Source of the DNA: Clostridium cellulovorans 743B
Lineage (GTDB): Bacteria; Bacillota; Clostridia; Clostridiales; Clostridiaceae
DNA length: 64,000 nucleotides
Assembly (NCBI RefSeq): GCF_000145275.1
Contig: NC_014393.1
Location: 1,116,001 to 1,180,000 of the forward strand
Reading direction: 5' to 3'
This document shows, one piece after another, positions 43,850-52,745 of the stretch. Each line of letters opens with the position of its first letter. Positions within the stretch are counted from its first letter, which is position 1. Below the pieces are notes generated by a model that searched no databases, was not told the origin of the DNA, and was given only the letters and a program-made list of their open reading frames with translations. The position numbers were made by a program, and so were the translations under genes.

Positions 43850-45225
43850 TAAGGTTTGCCGGTAGCCACTACTTATTTATATGTTATTTTTTGAGAAGTG
43901 CTGGTTTTAGAATGATTTCCTCAGCTGCTACTGAGAAACAATCTAACCTGTGTAGTAAATCTTCTCCATAGTAAAAGCTGAACGCCTGGAATGGACTCCT
44001 GTTGTTCAGCTTTTTTCTTTTGTATGAATTTATATGGTTCATCATAAGACATATGTCTTTTTGGTCTAAAAGCTCAAAAGTAGTCCCTTTAGGGAGAATT
44101 CTTCGAACTAACTCATGATTTACCTCTATGGAGCCCTTTTGATAAGGGCTGCTTGGATCACAATAAAACACATAAGTTCTTCTAAGTCCATCAGGTCCAA
44201 ATTCAATGGCTTTCGGATTGGAGAACTCACTGCCATTATCCGTAAGGATGACTGGAAACAAATTCTTAAACTCTGTTTTCCTATTACCTGATAAATATGT
44301 TCAAAAACATCAATAACCGACTGTGAGGTATTTGAATCACGCACGAACGCCAACATAAGACTAGTATTCACAAAGTGAATGGTTAATAGGACATTTCCAC
44401 CTTTGCTTCCTATAACGGAATCCATTTGTACAATAGAAAGCTCTGGATTCTTTTCCATAAAGGCTTGAAAATCTTTGTAATTCCGGCCTATACGGCATCC
44501 TTTATCAACTTTGAATTCTGATTTCTTGTAGCGTGGTCGATATTTTACCTTGCGTGGTAAGTCAATGTTTCGTACATCAAAGAGGCATGCATCTATGTAG
44601 TTATAGAGTGTCTTTTCACTACACATGAGCTCATTTATATGATCGATATATATCTGGTGTATCGATTGACCTTGTTTAATCAGTGGTGAAATCAAAGTAT
44701 TCAGTCTTGCAAGCTCCGCTTCACTTGAGAGAATTCCACTCCTTGCATCTGATATGTTTTCTTCAAAGGCGGTCTGGGCATCATCTGCATAATACATCAT
44801 TTTTTTAAGAGTACATCTGTTAAGCTGTCCACACCCATTACAAACATAAGGTGGTTTAAAACTACTTGAACAGATTTCTTCTTCAAACTCTGAACAAAGA
44901 TCATTGCAGTTGCGACAAATCTTACAGTACTGTGCTGAAGGATGAGTACACTCTTCTTTTTTGCATATACGTTTTAGTTTGCAGCTTGAGCGGCGTTTAC
45001 AGGTATTGTATGGCCACCCACTGTATCCAGTTTTTATTTCAGTTGCATGCTTCTTTATCTCCTTGGCGATAGTAGTACGATCTTTCTTAACTATCTTGCC
45101 AATTGCTCCAAAAGAAAGATTTTCTTTTAAACACGCCTGAATATCAAGGCGTTCTTCGTAAGTTAAATATTTAGACATGATTATCTCCTTATCCGCCACC
45201 AGCATAACAAGGATAGCAATCATGT
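43850..45225 (-). mobile_element. IS30-family element with frameshifted transposase
   Basis: The transposase gene is bracketed by imperfect inverted repeats: TTGCCGGTAGCC near 43857-43868 and, inverted, a match to ATGCTGGTGGCG near 45196-45208. The exact ends are uncertain. The insertion lies between the 20-bp array and a region with no clear gene. Confidence 0.6.
43884..45178 (-). pseudogene. IS30-family transposase, one-base frameshift
   Basis: The gene starts at ATG 45178 with AAGGAGATAATC upstream. The N-terminal helix-turn-helix is YLTYEERLDIQACLKENLSF with RTTIAKEIKKH, followed by a Cys-rich zinc-like region. The first catalytic Asp (IVQMDSVIGSKGG) is in this frame. After HIYQVIGKQ (about 44280-44290) the frame shifts; the rest, with LTDNGSEFSNP (second Asp) and KGSIEVNHELVRR (Glu), reads in the neighbouring frame to 43884. 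One base is missing in an A run (GGAAAACAG). All three DDE residues survive if the frames are joined. A -1 ribosomal slip at AAAA would restore it. Confidence 0.85.
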
Positions 45226-45447
45226 TAAACTATTTCAATCATCAAACAAAAGAAGACCAACCATTAACATTGATTAGTCTTCTAGCATTACTATTTGTAA
45301 AGGAAAAATCTATACACCCTTTATCAATACAAACTATATTAATCCTACTAGAAACAAGCCTAATAGCATGGATTTTCATTTTACAATTAAGGGTAAGTAT
45401 AATTATATTATGTAATTAGGAAGCGTTTTTGAAATGGAGAGATTAAA

Positions 45448-46182
45448 ATGAGTAAAGTAATATCGGTTTTTAAGAAGGCACCTTTTCCAGCAGTGGTTAC
45501 GGTAATTTCTTTCTTATTCTTTATATTCATATATAGTGGTGAATTTGTGTCAGCAATTACTCCGCATTACGTTAGAAAACTAATGTATTCAATTCCATTT
45601 ATAACTTTTGGATTTATAACTTTTTTAGCTACAAAAAGAAAGTTAAGTTGTTTTGCTTCATGTACAATAACAGGAGTGTTGATCCATATTTGTCCTGAAC
45701 TACTGTTAGTTTTAGCTATTTTCTTTGCTTTTGCAGATGGTGACGATCTGGCGACAAAAGATATAAATAAATATGGAAAAGCGTTAAGGCTAACAAATCA
45801 TTCCTTAACAAAATATTTTCCAAAGAAGATTCCAGAGAACGCAAGAAACATTACATTTAGTTATAGTCCTGAGTTTATGTAGGCAGAGGAAGAGTTTATC
45901 TTAAAACTTCAATTAGATTCAGATTATATTGATAGTTATATTGATACATTCTCGGAGAAAGCAAAATGGATAGGAAAAGTAAGTGATAGTGAAGCTAATG
46001 AAAATTGCTTGTATTCACAGCGATTACATATATTTGGTTATGGGCGGTCACCAGAAGAGTTTATGATTTATGTGTTTTATAGTAAGCCTAATCCTAATGG
46101 TGGGATGGAGCATTATAGTGTAAGTTTTGTAGCTATAAGTAAAGAAACAAACGAGATGATATTTTTCGCACAACATTGGTAA
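45448..46182 (+). pseudogene. Hypothetical membrane protein gene with in-frame TAG
   Basis: The frame opens with ATG 45448 and ATGGAGAG upstream. The first 100 residues have three hydrophobic helices (FPAVVTVISFLFFIFIYSGE, FITFGFITFLATK, CTITGVLIHICPELLLVLAI). It stops at TAG 45880, then stays open in the same frame for 99 further codons (EEEFILKLQLDSDYIDSYID, then WIGKVSDSEANENC) to TAA 46182. The full product would be about 244 residues. TAG most likely replaced CAG (Gln). The family is not recognised. It lies 220 bases from the IS30 end. Confidence 0.75.
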
Positions 46183-46361
46183 TGAAAATTTAGTTAAGGT
46201 ATAATTACATATACAAATTATAAACTATTTATAAAGAAAAAATAAATTATTATGTAGAATGTTGGTAATCGATTTCTGTTGAGAGTATAATCTAAATATG
46301 TCTTGCAAAATCAATGCAAAGTCTGGGGATAATGGATAATAAATCTCAACAGGAGAAATAT

Positions 46362-47270
46362 ATGAAGAAAAAGAATATAGTTTGGATAGGGTTATTTTTA
46401 ATTATAGGTGTTCATATTACCAAAACCGTTTATATTAGCATAAAGTATAATATTGATCGTATACAAACAACTATGGTGCAAAATATAAAAACGTTTAGCA
46501 GTGAAAATTTATCAAACAAAGCTGTTAAAAAAATTCCTGCATATGAAGTAGAAAATACTACTGATTTGGAAAAGGATAAAGAAGTAGCTTTAGAGATTTT
46601 TGGTTTTTCAAAAGATTGTTATATCGATGAGCAAGAAGACAGAATAATCTTTAGTGATGGTAGTAAGAACTTGGATGTATATAAAAATACAGGAGGTTTC
46701 TATTATACAGATAATTCAGCGAGAAGTAGTTCTACGAATATAGATTTAAGCAAAGTTGATGTTAATAAAATATATGAGAAATGTGAACAGATACTAGAAA
46801 CTCTTGATATTGAAGATGTATCAAGAGGTGATATTGTACCAGGTAGTACAAGCTATACTGGTAATAGTGATATTCCTACTATTACTCTAATAAGTGTAGG
46901 TTATGCTAGGCTTTTAGATAATAAAAAAGTAGGCGGATTTGGTTCAATTAGCTTCAGTTTTGATAGTGAAGGCAATATAGCTTCAGCGATGGTCAGTGTA
47001 AAAAGGTACAAGGAAGTAGGGAAGGTACCAGTAGTATCAGCTAAAGCAGCTTTAAATAGATTCAAGGATGGAGAAAATGGACATCTTAGTACCGATGATA
47101 GCAAGTCTACGGAAGCTATCATTAAAGAGGCAGAATTAGTGTACTGGATAGATGACTTTTATAAAGATAAAATAATATTAAAGCCTGTTTATTTAATGAA
47201 GGGTAAAACTTTAGATAGTGATAAAAAAGAAAATGCCGATGTGAGAATAATTACTAGCGCCGTTGGCTAG
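46362..47270 (+). CDS. Membrane-anchored hypothetical protein (YycH/YycI-like fold possible)
   Basis: About 302 residues from ATG 46362, with CAGGAGA upstream; an ATG at 46314 lacks a site. One N-terminal anchor helix (IVWIGLFLIIGVHITKTVYI) puts the rest outside the cell. The extracellular part alternates a small helical domain with beta-rich stretches (FGSISFSFDSEGNIASAMVS, then KVPVVSAKAALNRFKDGENG). The pattern recalls YycI or PepSY-type regulatory proteins, but weakly. It lies 30 bases before the AlkZ-related gene. Function unknown. Confidence 0.7.
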   Translation: MKKKNIVWIGLFLIIGVHITKTVYISIKYNIDRIQTTMVQNIKTFSSENLSNKAVKKIPAYEVENTTDLEKDKEVALEIFGFSKDCYIDEQEDRIIFSDGSKNLDVYKNTGGFYYTDNSARSSSTNIDLSKVDVNKIYEKCEQILETLDIEDVSRGDIVPGSTSYTGNSDIPTITLISVGYARLLDNKKVGGFGSISFSFDSEGNIASAMVSVKRYKEVGKVPVVSAKAALNRFKDGENGHLSTDDSKSTEAIIKEAELVYWIDDFYKDKIILKPVYLMKGKTLDSDKKENADVRIITSAVG

Positions 47271-47300
47271 AAAATAGAAAAAATAAGAGGTGAACATTAA

Positions 47301-47990
47301 ATGTCTATTGACTATACAAATAAAAAGATCACTGAATATAAAGATTTTGTAGCTATAGTAGAAGAAGTTGGATTTATGCCATTCTCGAAAAATTCTTTAG
47401 GCTTCATAAATCTTGATGATTTAACAGTTCCAGAGCAATGGCATACAAACTTGCCTTCAGACCCATGGCCTTGGCGTGTGGATATCGAAAGAGATGGCAA
47501 AGCCGCCTATGGAAAACTTTTTGGCAAAAAGCCAGGGTTTATTTCTCTTAAGTGGTATCCAACATTTTTAGCAGCAAGGAGAAAAGGCAGAAGTTTTCAA
47601 GAGGCGTATTCTGATGGTCTTATGAGTAACTACGCAAAACAAATATATAATTTGTTTGAAGAACATGAAATTTTGGCTGTCCATGAAATCAAAACATTGC
47701 TTGGAATTACGAAGGAGACAAACTCACAATATGAAGCTGCTATGTGTGAACTTCAAATGGGAATGTTTATAACAGTAAACGGAACAAAACAAAAAATAAA
47801 CTCTAAGGGTGAACCATATGGCTGGCCTTCCACAGCCTATTCAACGGTGGAAACTTGGGTAGGACAAGAAATGATTGAAGATGCAGAGTCTATTATACCA
47901 GAGGATGCTATGGATGAAATTCTTGAAAAGATTTATGAATTCATTCCTGATGCTAAAAGAACAAAATTAAAAAGTTTCATAGGGTTTTAA
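47301..47990 (+). CDS. AlkZ-related winged-helix protein
   Basis: This is 229 residues with GAGGTGAACATTAA before the ATG. The N-terminal half is aromatic-rich and basic (DPWPWRVDIERDGKAAYGKL, FISLKWYPTFLAARRKG). The middle resembles a winged helix (EEHEILAVHEIKTLLGI) and the C-terminus is a helical bundle ending DAKRTKLKSFIGF. This pattern is common in clostridial proteins annotated as AlkZ-related, after the DNA glycosylase AlkZ/YcaQ that unhooks crosslinks, but they are shorter and the catalytic motif is not seen. Glycosylase activity is therefore doubtful. Confidence 0.65.
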   Translation: MSIDYTNKKITEYKDFVAIVEEVGFMPFSKNSLGFINLDDLTVPEQWHTNLPSDPWPWRVDIERDGKAAYGKLFGKKPGFISLKWYPTFLAARRKGRSFQEAYSDGLMSNYAKQIYNLFEEHEILAVHEIKTLLGITKETNSQYEAAMCELQMGMFITVNGTKQKINSKGEPYGWPSTAYSTVETWVGQEMIEDAESIIPEDAMDEILEKIYEFIPDAKRTKLKSFIGF

Positions 47991-48106
47991 ATTCGAAATA
48001 GTGATATTATGAAAAGTAATAGTGCATATGTTGCACTTAAAAAGCGATATTGCTTTCATAAGTGATATATATTTAATGTAGAAATATTATTATAGCTTAT
48101 ATATTA

Positions 48107-48196
48107 TAAAAAGTAGTATCATAAAAAGTAGTGGTATTATTAAAGGTAGTAACATCATTAAAAGCAGTACTATTATTGACGTAAGGAGCATCATTA
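48107..48196 (+). repeat. 18-bp degenerate tandem repeat running into the HD gene start
   Basis: Units of the type AGTAGTATCATTAAA start near 48113, 48128, 48146, 48164 and 48181; the last steps are exactly 18 bp. The final unit holds the ribosome site (AAGGAG) and ends at the ATG of the HD-domain gene. Copy number could influence translation, but this is not established. Confidence 0.5.
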
Positions 48197-48679
48197 ATGG
48201 GAGAAAAGATAAAGTTAAACAAAAAAGTTGATTTATCTAGTAAAGAGGAGTATGAAAGATGCGTTAGTGAATTGATTAATCATGAAATGGTTGAATCAAT
48301 GAAAGATTTCATACAACATGGAGATATAACCTGTTTAGATCATTGTCTTTCTGTGTCCTACTATAGTTACTTAGTTTGCAAGAAGTTTGGTTTTGATTAT
48401 CATTCGGCAGCTAGAGGTGGATTGCTTCATGATTTTTTCTTGTATGATTGGCATGAAGAGAGGACTTATGATGGATTACATGGCTTTGAACATCCTAATA
48501 TTGCGTTAAATAATGCAAATAAATACTTTAATTTAAATGAGATAGAGAAAGACATAATCAAGAAACATATGTGGCCGCTAACAGTGAAGTTTCCAAAGTA
48601 TAAGGAAGCATATGTGGTATCTTTTGTAGATAAATACTGTGCAATTTTGGAGACGGTTAATGGAAGGAGGAAACGATGA
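48197..48679 (+). CDS. HD-domain phosphohydrolase
   Basis: This is 160 residues with AAGGAG before the ATG. The HD signature is His in CLDHCLSVSYYSYLVCKKFG, His-Asp in GLLHDFFLYDW, His in HGFEHPNIALNN, and the closing Asp in VSFVDKYCA. These coordinate a metal for nucleotide phosphate or phosphodiester hydrolysis. It is coupled to the GNAT gene by the overlap ATGA. Its substrate is unknown. Confidence 0.85.
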   Translation: MGEKIKLNKKVDLSSKEEYERCVSELINHEMVESMKDFIQHGDITCLDHCLSVSYYSYLVCKKFGFDYHSAARGGLLHDFFLYDWHEERTYDGLHGFEHPNIALNNANKYFNLNEIEKDIIKKHMWPLTVKFPKYKEAYVVSFVDKYCAILETVNGRRKR

Positions 48680-49197
48680 TAGATTTATTTTTAACTGAAC
48701 CTAATGAAAAATATAAAAGAAGCTTTGAAAATTATATTTTAGCTTATAAAAAAATAAATGATGAAAATTATTTTAATAAATATAAAAGAGCCTTAGAAAA
48801 TTTCTATGAGTATTTGAATTACTTAAAGGAGCATTCAGAGGGAAAAAATTTACCTCAGGGATATGTTGCTACTTCAACATTTTGGTTAATTGATAGAGAA
48901 GAAGTTGTTGGAGTTGTGAGAGTTAGACACCAAGAGGTAGATACTGCTGGTCATATAGGTTATGATATATCACCTGATTATAGGAATAAAGGATATGGGT
49001 TTCAAATTTTGAAGTTGGCACTGAAGAAGGCTGCAAAGATAGGAATTAAAGATGCAATTGTAACTTGTAATATAGAAAATATAGCTTCTAAAAAAATTAT
49101 AGAAAAGAACAATGGAAAATTCTTAGAAACTATTTTTGATGAAGAGGAAGATGAGCATTTATATAAGTATAGTATTAATTTGACTAGTAGCTTATAA
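48676..49197 (+). CDS. GNAT-family N-acetyltransferase
   Basis: This is 173 residues overlapping the HD gene by 4 bases. GNAT core: REEVVGVVRVRHQ, then HIGYDISPDYRNKGYGFQIL with the acetyl-CoA loop R-N-K-G-Y-G, and DAIVTCNIENIASKKIIEKN. The N-terminal 60 residues are helical and Lys-rich. Two-gene operon with the HD protein, ended by the hairpin at 49219. Confidence 0.9.
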   Translation: MIDLFLTEPNEKYKRSFENYILAYKKINDENYFNKYKRALENFYEYLNYLKEHSEGKNLPQGYVATSTFWLIDREEVVGVVRVRHQEVDTAGHIGYDISPDYRNKGYGFQILKLALKKAAKIGIKDAIVTCNIENIASKKIIEKNNGKFLETIFDEEEDEHLYKYSINLTSSL

Positions 49198-49218
49198 CTT
49201 AATAAAGAAAAATAATAG

Positions 49219-49265
49219 AACCTCTGATTAACGGATAATAAGCTGTTAGTCAGAGGTTTATATTA
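49219..49265. terminator. Bidirectional terminator
   Basis: AACCTCTGATTAAC (49219-49232) pairs with GTTAGTCAGAGGTT (49245-49258, one G-T pair). It lies between convergent GNAT and PHP genes. Confidence 0.85.
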
Positions 49266-49291
49266 TATTCTGGGATAACTAAAAAATCCTT

Positions 49292-49999
49292 TTAGTAGTC
49301 TGAGGTGTTACCTAAAACTAATGCTTCAGACTTTTCGAGAAATTTTTGTATTTCTGTTGAGTCAAGAAATGGTTCTCCAATAAGACTATGCTTACGGTCA
49401 CTAGGTTCATTTGTATGAAAATCTGAGCCAGCTGTATAATAGGAAAATTTTTCAGTGGCAACGCTTATAAAAGACCTTATCTGATAATCAGTGGAACGGC
49501 TATATTTTGCTTCTATTCCGTCAAATGGCATGTTCAAGAGCCAAGGTAGATTTTTTTCTGAGATACGAACAGGGTGGGCTAACACTACACTTGCCCCACA
49601 GGTTTTTAGAAGGAAAATTCCATCAACAGTAGATAAATGTTTATTGGCATGATGTTTTCTATAGCAATCTAGTATTCCTGTGACTTTATAAGCTTCACGG
49701 GCTTTTACTAACCTTAAAATTCTATGGAAATCGAGACTATTATATCTATCATCCTTGAAGTAGCCTAAGACATGAATGCTTTCATCATCAAATCTAGTTG
49801 ATAATTCAATAGCAGGTATTACAGAAACCCCAAATTCTTTACCTGCTTCTGAGGCTTCATAAATTCCATCTATTGAATTGTGGTCAGAGATAGCAATAGT
49901 ATCTATGCCTCGGCTTTTAGCGAACATTACTACTTGGCGAGGGTTAAGATAACCGTCCGAGGCTGTTGTGTGAATGTGAAAATCACCTCGGGTGAACAT
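49292..49999 (-). CDS. PHP-domain phosphoesterase
   Basis: This is 235 residues with AAGGAGCT before the ATG. PHP motifs: FHIHTTASDG, DTIAISDHNSIDGI, VIPAIELSTR, VVLAHPVR and AGSDFHTNEPSDR. These bind three metals for phosphate ester hydrolysis, as in nucleoside 3',5'-bisphosphate or histidinol phosphatases. The sequence is closest in pattern to stand-alone PHP proteins such as YciV/TrpH. Single gene. Confidence 0.9.
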   Translation of the reverse strand: MFTRGDFHIHTTASDGYLNPRQVVMFAKSRGIDTIAISDHNSIDGIYEASEAGKEFGVSVIPAIELSTRFDDESIHVLGYFKDDRYNSLDFHRILRLVKAREAYKVTGILDCYRKHHANKHLSTVDGIFLLKTCGASVVLAHPVRISEKNLPWLLNMPFDGIEAKYSRSTDYQIRSFISVATEKFSYYTAGSDFHTNEPSDRKHSLIGEPFLDSTEIQKFLEKSEALVLGNTSDY

Positions 50000-50409
50000 A
50001 GTATCAGCTCCTTTATCTTTCTTTAGTAATTTAAATGGCAGATATAAAAAAATAATCTTAGTATTAATATATTGTCTATAGAGATTTTTGTAGCATTATG
50101 ATATATAAGATTTTTGTAGATTCTGGTTTTGGTATTCTTATAGCCTTCATGTTTTTTTCGATCTTTTTTAGGAGCTACGTTTATTGTTATTTTAGGCAAA
50201 TGTGTACCAAAAAAGATTTATAACTTACATAGTTTCTTTATAAGAAAATTTAATTTATTAATAAACTCCTCAAAAATATAAAAATCAATATTCGACATAT
50301 TTTGCTAAAGAGGATATTTTATCTGACGATATTAGATATAAACGTATTTGAAATATGCCATCTATAGAATAAAGAAATAAGCCAAAGATTACAAAGTGAG
50401 GAAAGAGAG
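50000..50409. other. Gene-free region before the glycan/phosphorelay locus
   Basis: About 410 A+T-rich bases. No gene, hairpin or clear promoter was identified. GAGGAAAGAGAG is the ribosome site of the next gene. Confidence 0.4.
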
Positions 50410-51510
50410 ATGAAAGACAATAGTCAGATAAAGATTTTGGTTGTGGATGATACGCCTTTTAACATTAAAATTGTAAGTACAATTCTTCAAGAGGTAGGCT
50501 ACAACATTTACAGTACAACTTCGGGCCGTGAAGCTCTTGAAATGGTCAAAAACATTAGATTTAATTTGATTCTTCTAGATGTGATGATGCCTGAAATGGA
50601 TGGTTATGAGGTTATTAGAAAGCTAAAAAATGATGAGGATACAAGAGATATACCTATAATTTTCCTTACAGCAAGAGGTGATAGCGAAAGTGTTGTAAGA
50701 GCCTTTGACGAGGGGGCTTATGATTATTTGATAAAGCCTTTTAATCCAAAGGAATTATTGTCACGTGTTAAGACTCATATTGAATTAAAGTTTGCTAGGG
50801 AAAATTTAGAGGAGGCAAACAAGACAAAGGATAAGTTTTTATCAATTATAGGACATGATTTGAAGAATCCTATTGGAGCAATTAATGGGTTTGCAATGGA
50901 ACTTAAGGAAAATATCGATTCAATAGATATAGATGAGATAAAGTATTATACTGATAGGATTTTTAAAAATTCAAATACAGTAAGTAACTTGCTACAGAAT
51001 TTACTTCAATGGGCAAGATCACAGAATGGGAAAATTGAGTACAACCCTAAAATCTTAAACCTATACAGTATTGTAGAAAATAGTGTTACCCTTTATATGT
51101 TAAATGCCAATGCTAAAAAGATAGAAGTAATGGTGTTAGTTGACGAGAATATAGAAGTTTATGCAGACTTTAATATGTTAGATACAGTGATAAGGAATTT
51201 CTTATCAAATGCTATTAAGTTTACCAAAAACGGAGGCCAAATAGCAATAAAGGCAAAGGAAGAAGATAACTTTTTTAGACTTATTATAAGAGATACTGGA
51301 GTAGGAATAAAAGAAGAGGATTTGAATAACTTATTTGCAATAGATTCCAATATGAGTACAAAGGGTACAAACCAAGAAGAGGGGACAGGTTTAGGCCTTA
51401 TATTATGTAAAGAATTTGTTGAGAAAAATGGTGGCGAAGTTTTTGTTGAAAGCGTATATGGAGAGGGCAGTTCCTTTTCCTTTACAATACCTAAATTGGA
51501 GAAAAGATAA
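50410..51510 (+). CDS. Response-regulator/histidine-kinase hybrid (REC-HisKA-HATPase)
   Basis: This is 366 residues, all soluble. An N-terminal receiver (1-125) with DDTPFNIKIV, Asp 57 in LILLDVMMPE and Lys in YDYLIKPFNP precedes a HisKA domain with His 149 (IIGHDLKNPIGAI) and an ATPase domain (FLSNAIKFTKNG, DTGVGIKEE, GTGLGLILCKEF). The receiver is N-terminal, so the kinase is controlled by phosphorylation from elsewhere, possibly the Hpt protein at 55461. It overlaps the flippase start by one base, tying it to the glycan genes. Confidence 0.93.
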   Translation: MKDNSQIKILVVDDTPFNIKIVSTILQEVGYNIYSTTSGREALEMVKNIRFNLILLDVMMPEMDGYEVIRKLKNDEDTRDIPIIFLTARGDSESVVRAFDEGAYDYLIKPFNPKELLSRVKTHIELKFARENLEEANKTKDKFLSIIGHDLKNPIGAINGFAMELKENIDSIDIDEIKYYTDRIFKNSNTVSNLLQNLLQWARSQNGKIEYNPKILNLYSIVENSVTLYMLNANAKKIEVMVLVDENIEVYADFNMLDTVIRNFLSNAIKFTKNGGQIAIKAKEEDNFFRLIIRDTGVGIKEEDLNNLFAIDSNMSTKGTNQEEGTGLGLILCKEFVEKNGGEVFVESVYGEGSSFSFTIPKLEKR

Positions 51511-52745
51511 TGAAAAGAGGTATATCTAAAAAGCATCAAGCATTAGTTTTTCCAATACTAGATATAGCCTTAAATGGACTCAATTATTTTTTTCATATAT
51601 TTATTAGTTGGTATTTTATACCTGAAAAATATGGGACATTAAATTCACTTCTTTCTTTATTAGCTATACTATTAGTTGGAGGAATAGCATTTCAAACCTT
51701 TACTGCAAAAAGTACAGCAGAAAGTGGATTATCTATAAGCAACACAATTAATATTATTAAAACAGCCATATATTTTAACGCTAGTGCAGCTATAATTTTA
51801 ATTTTAAATATTGTATTTATGAAAAATTTTACAAGGGCTAGTTATCTATCTGTTTTGCTTATAATAATCATTTTTCTTGTTAATGTAATGTTAAGTGTTT
51901 TTAGGGGGATGTTTCAAGGGACAGGGGAATTTTTAAATTTAAATAAAAGTTTTTATTGTGAAGTATCATTTAAAATACTGTATCTATTCGCTTTTTTAAA
52001 AAAGTATCCAAGTATAAATACAGTATTGCTATCTATACTTTTTGGTATGTTAGTTGCTATTGTTTATGGGTTCATAAAAAATAGAAACAGATTAAATTTT
52101 AATATAAATTTCTTGGAGATAGTAAGTGTTAAGAAAGAGGCAATAAAGTTATTAAAAATATTTATTGTAAATTTCTTTTTTTATTTCTTTACTTCAATTG
52201 ATATGCTGATGGTCAATTATTTTCTTCCTGAAAAAGCAGGTGTTTTTGCAGTTATTTTAAAGTATAATCAAATTCTTCAGTTTGCGACTTTTAGTATTCT
52301 AACCGTATTCATAACCATATTAAGTAAAAATATAAATAACAAACCTGAGTTTGTTAAAAAAGCATCTTTAGCTGCTTCTATAATTGGAGGAATTAGTTTT
52401 GTAGCTATAATATTATATAATTATGTTTTACCTCCAACGGTAGGTTTGTTTTTTGGTACAGCTTATAGTGAAGCTGGAAAGTACTTGGTCTTTGGTCTTA
52501 TTCCATATATATTTATGGTATTTTCGTTTCTAATAATAAATATAAATGTGGTTCTTGAGAAAACCAGATATATAGGAGTTTTGCTAATAGCAACTATTAT
52601 AATTACTAGTTTATTATTTAATTTTCATAGTAGCATAAAAAGTATTCTTATTGTAGAAAGTGTATTCTACTTTTTGCTTATGCTAGTTTTACTTTTGCAA
52701 TTGAAATTTGAAACCAGCGAAAGGAGTTGCCAGAATGGAGATTAG
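51510..52745 (+). CDS. Oligosaccharide flippase (Wzx/MOP superfamily)
   Basis: This is 411 residues with twelve predicted membrane helices, starting at ATG 51510 within TAATG. The pattern PIVDIALNGLNYFFHIFISW-like opening (here FPILDIALNGLNYFFHIFIS) and GTLNSLLSLLAILLVGG match polysaccharide transporters that flip lipid-linked sugars across the membrane. SIDMLMVNYFLPEKAGVFAV is a MOP-family helix. The GT4 gene overlaps its end. It probably exports the glycan made by the neighbouring transferases. Confidence 0.88.
   Translation: MKRGISKKHQALVFPILDIALNGLNYFFHIFISWYFIPEKYGTLNSLLSLLAILLVGGIAFQTFTAKSTAESGLSISNTINIIKTAIYFNASAAIILILNIVFMKNFTRASYLSVLLIIIIFLVNVMLSVFRGMFQGTGEFLNLNKSFYCEVSFKILYLFAFLKKYPSINTVLLSILFGMLVAIVYGFIKNRNRLNFNINFLEIVSVKKEAIKLLKIFIVNFFFYFFTSIDMLMVNYFLPEKAGVFAVILKYNQILQFATFSILTVFITILSKNINNKPEFVKKASLAASIIGGISFVAIILYNYVLPPTVGLFFGTAYSEAGKYLVFGLIPYIFMVFSFLIININVVLEKTRYIGVLLIATIIITSLLFNFHSSIKSILIVESVFYFLLMLVLLLQLKFETSERSCQNGD

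Noticed and set aside
45222..45419. Small hydrophobic plus-strand reading frame next to the IS30 end
   Set aside because: It has no ribosome site, and part of it is a hairpin (AGAAGAC / GTCTTCT). It may be a remnant but coding cannot be supported.
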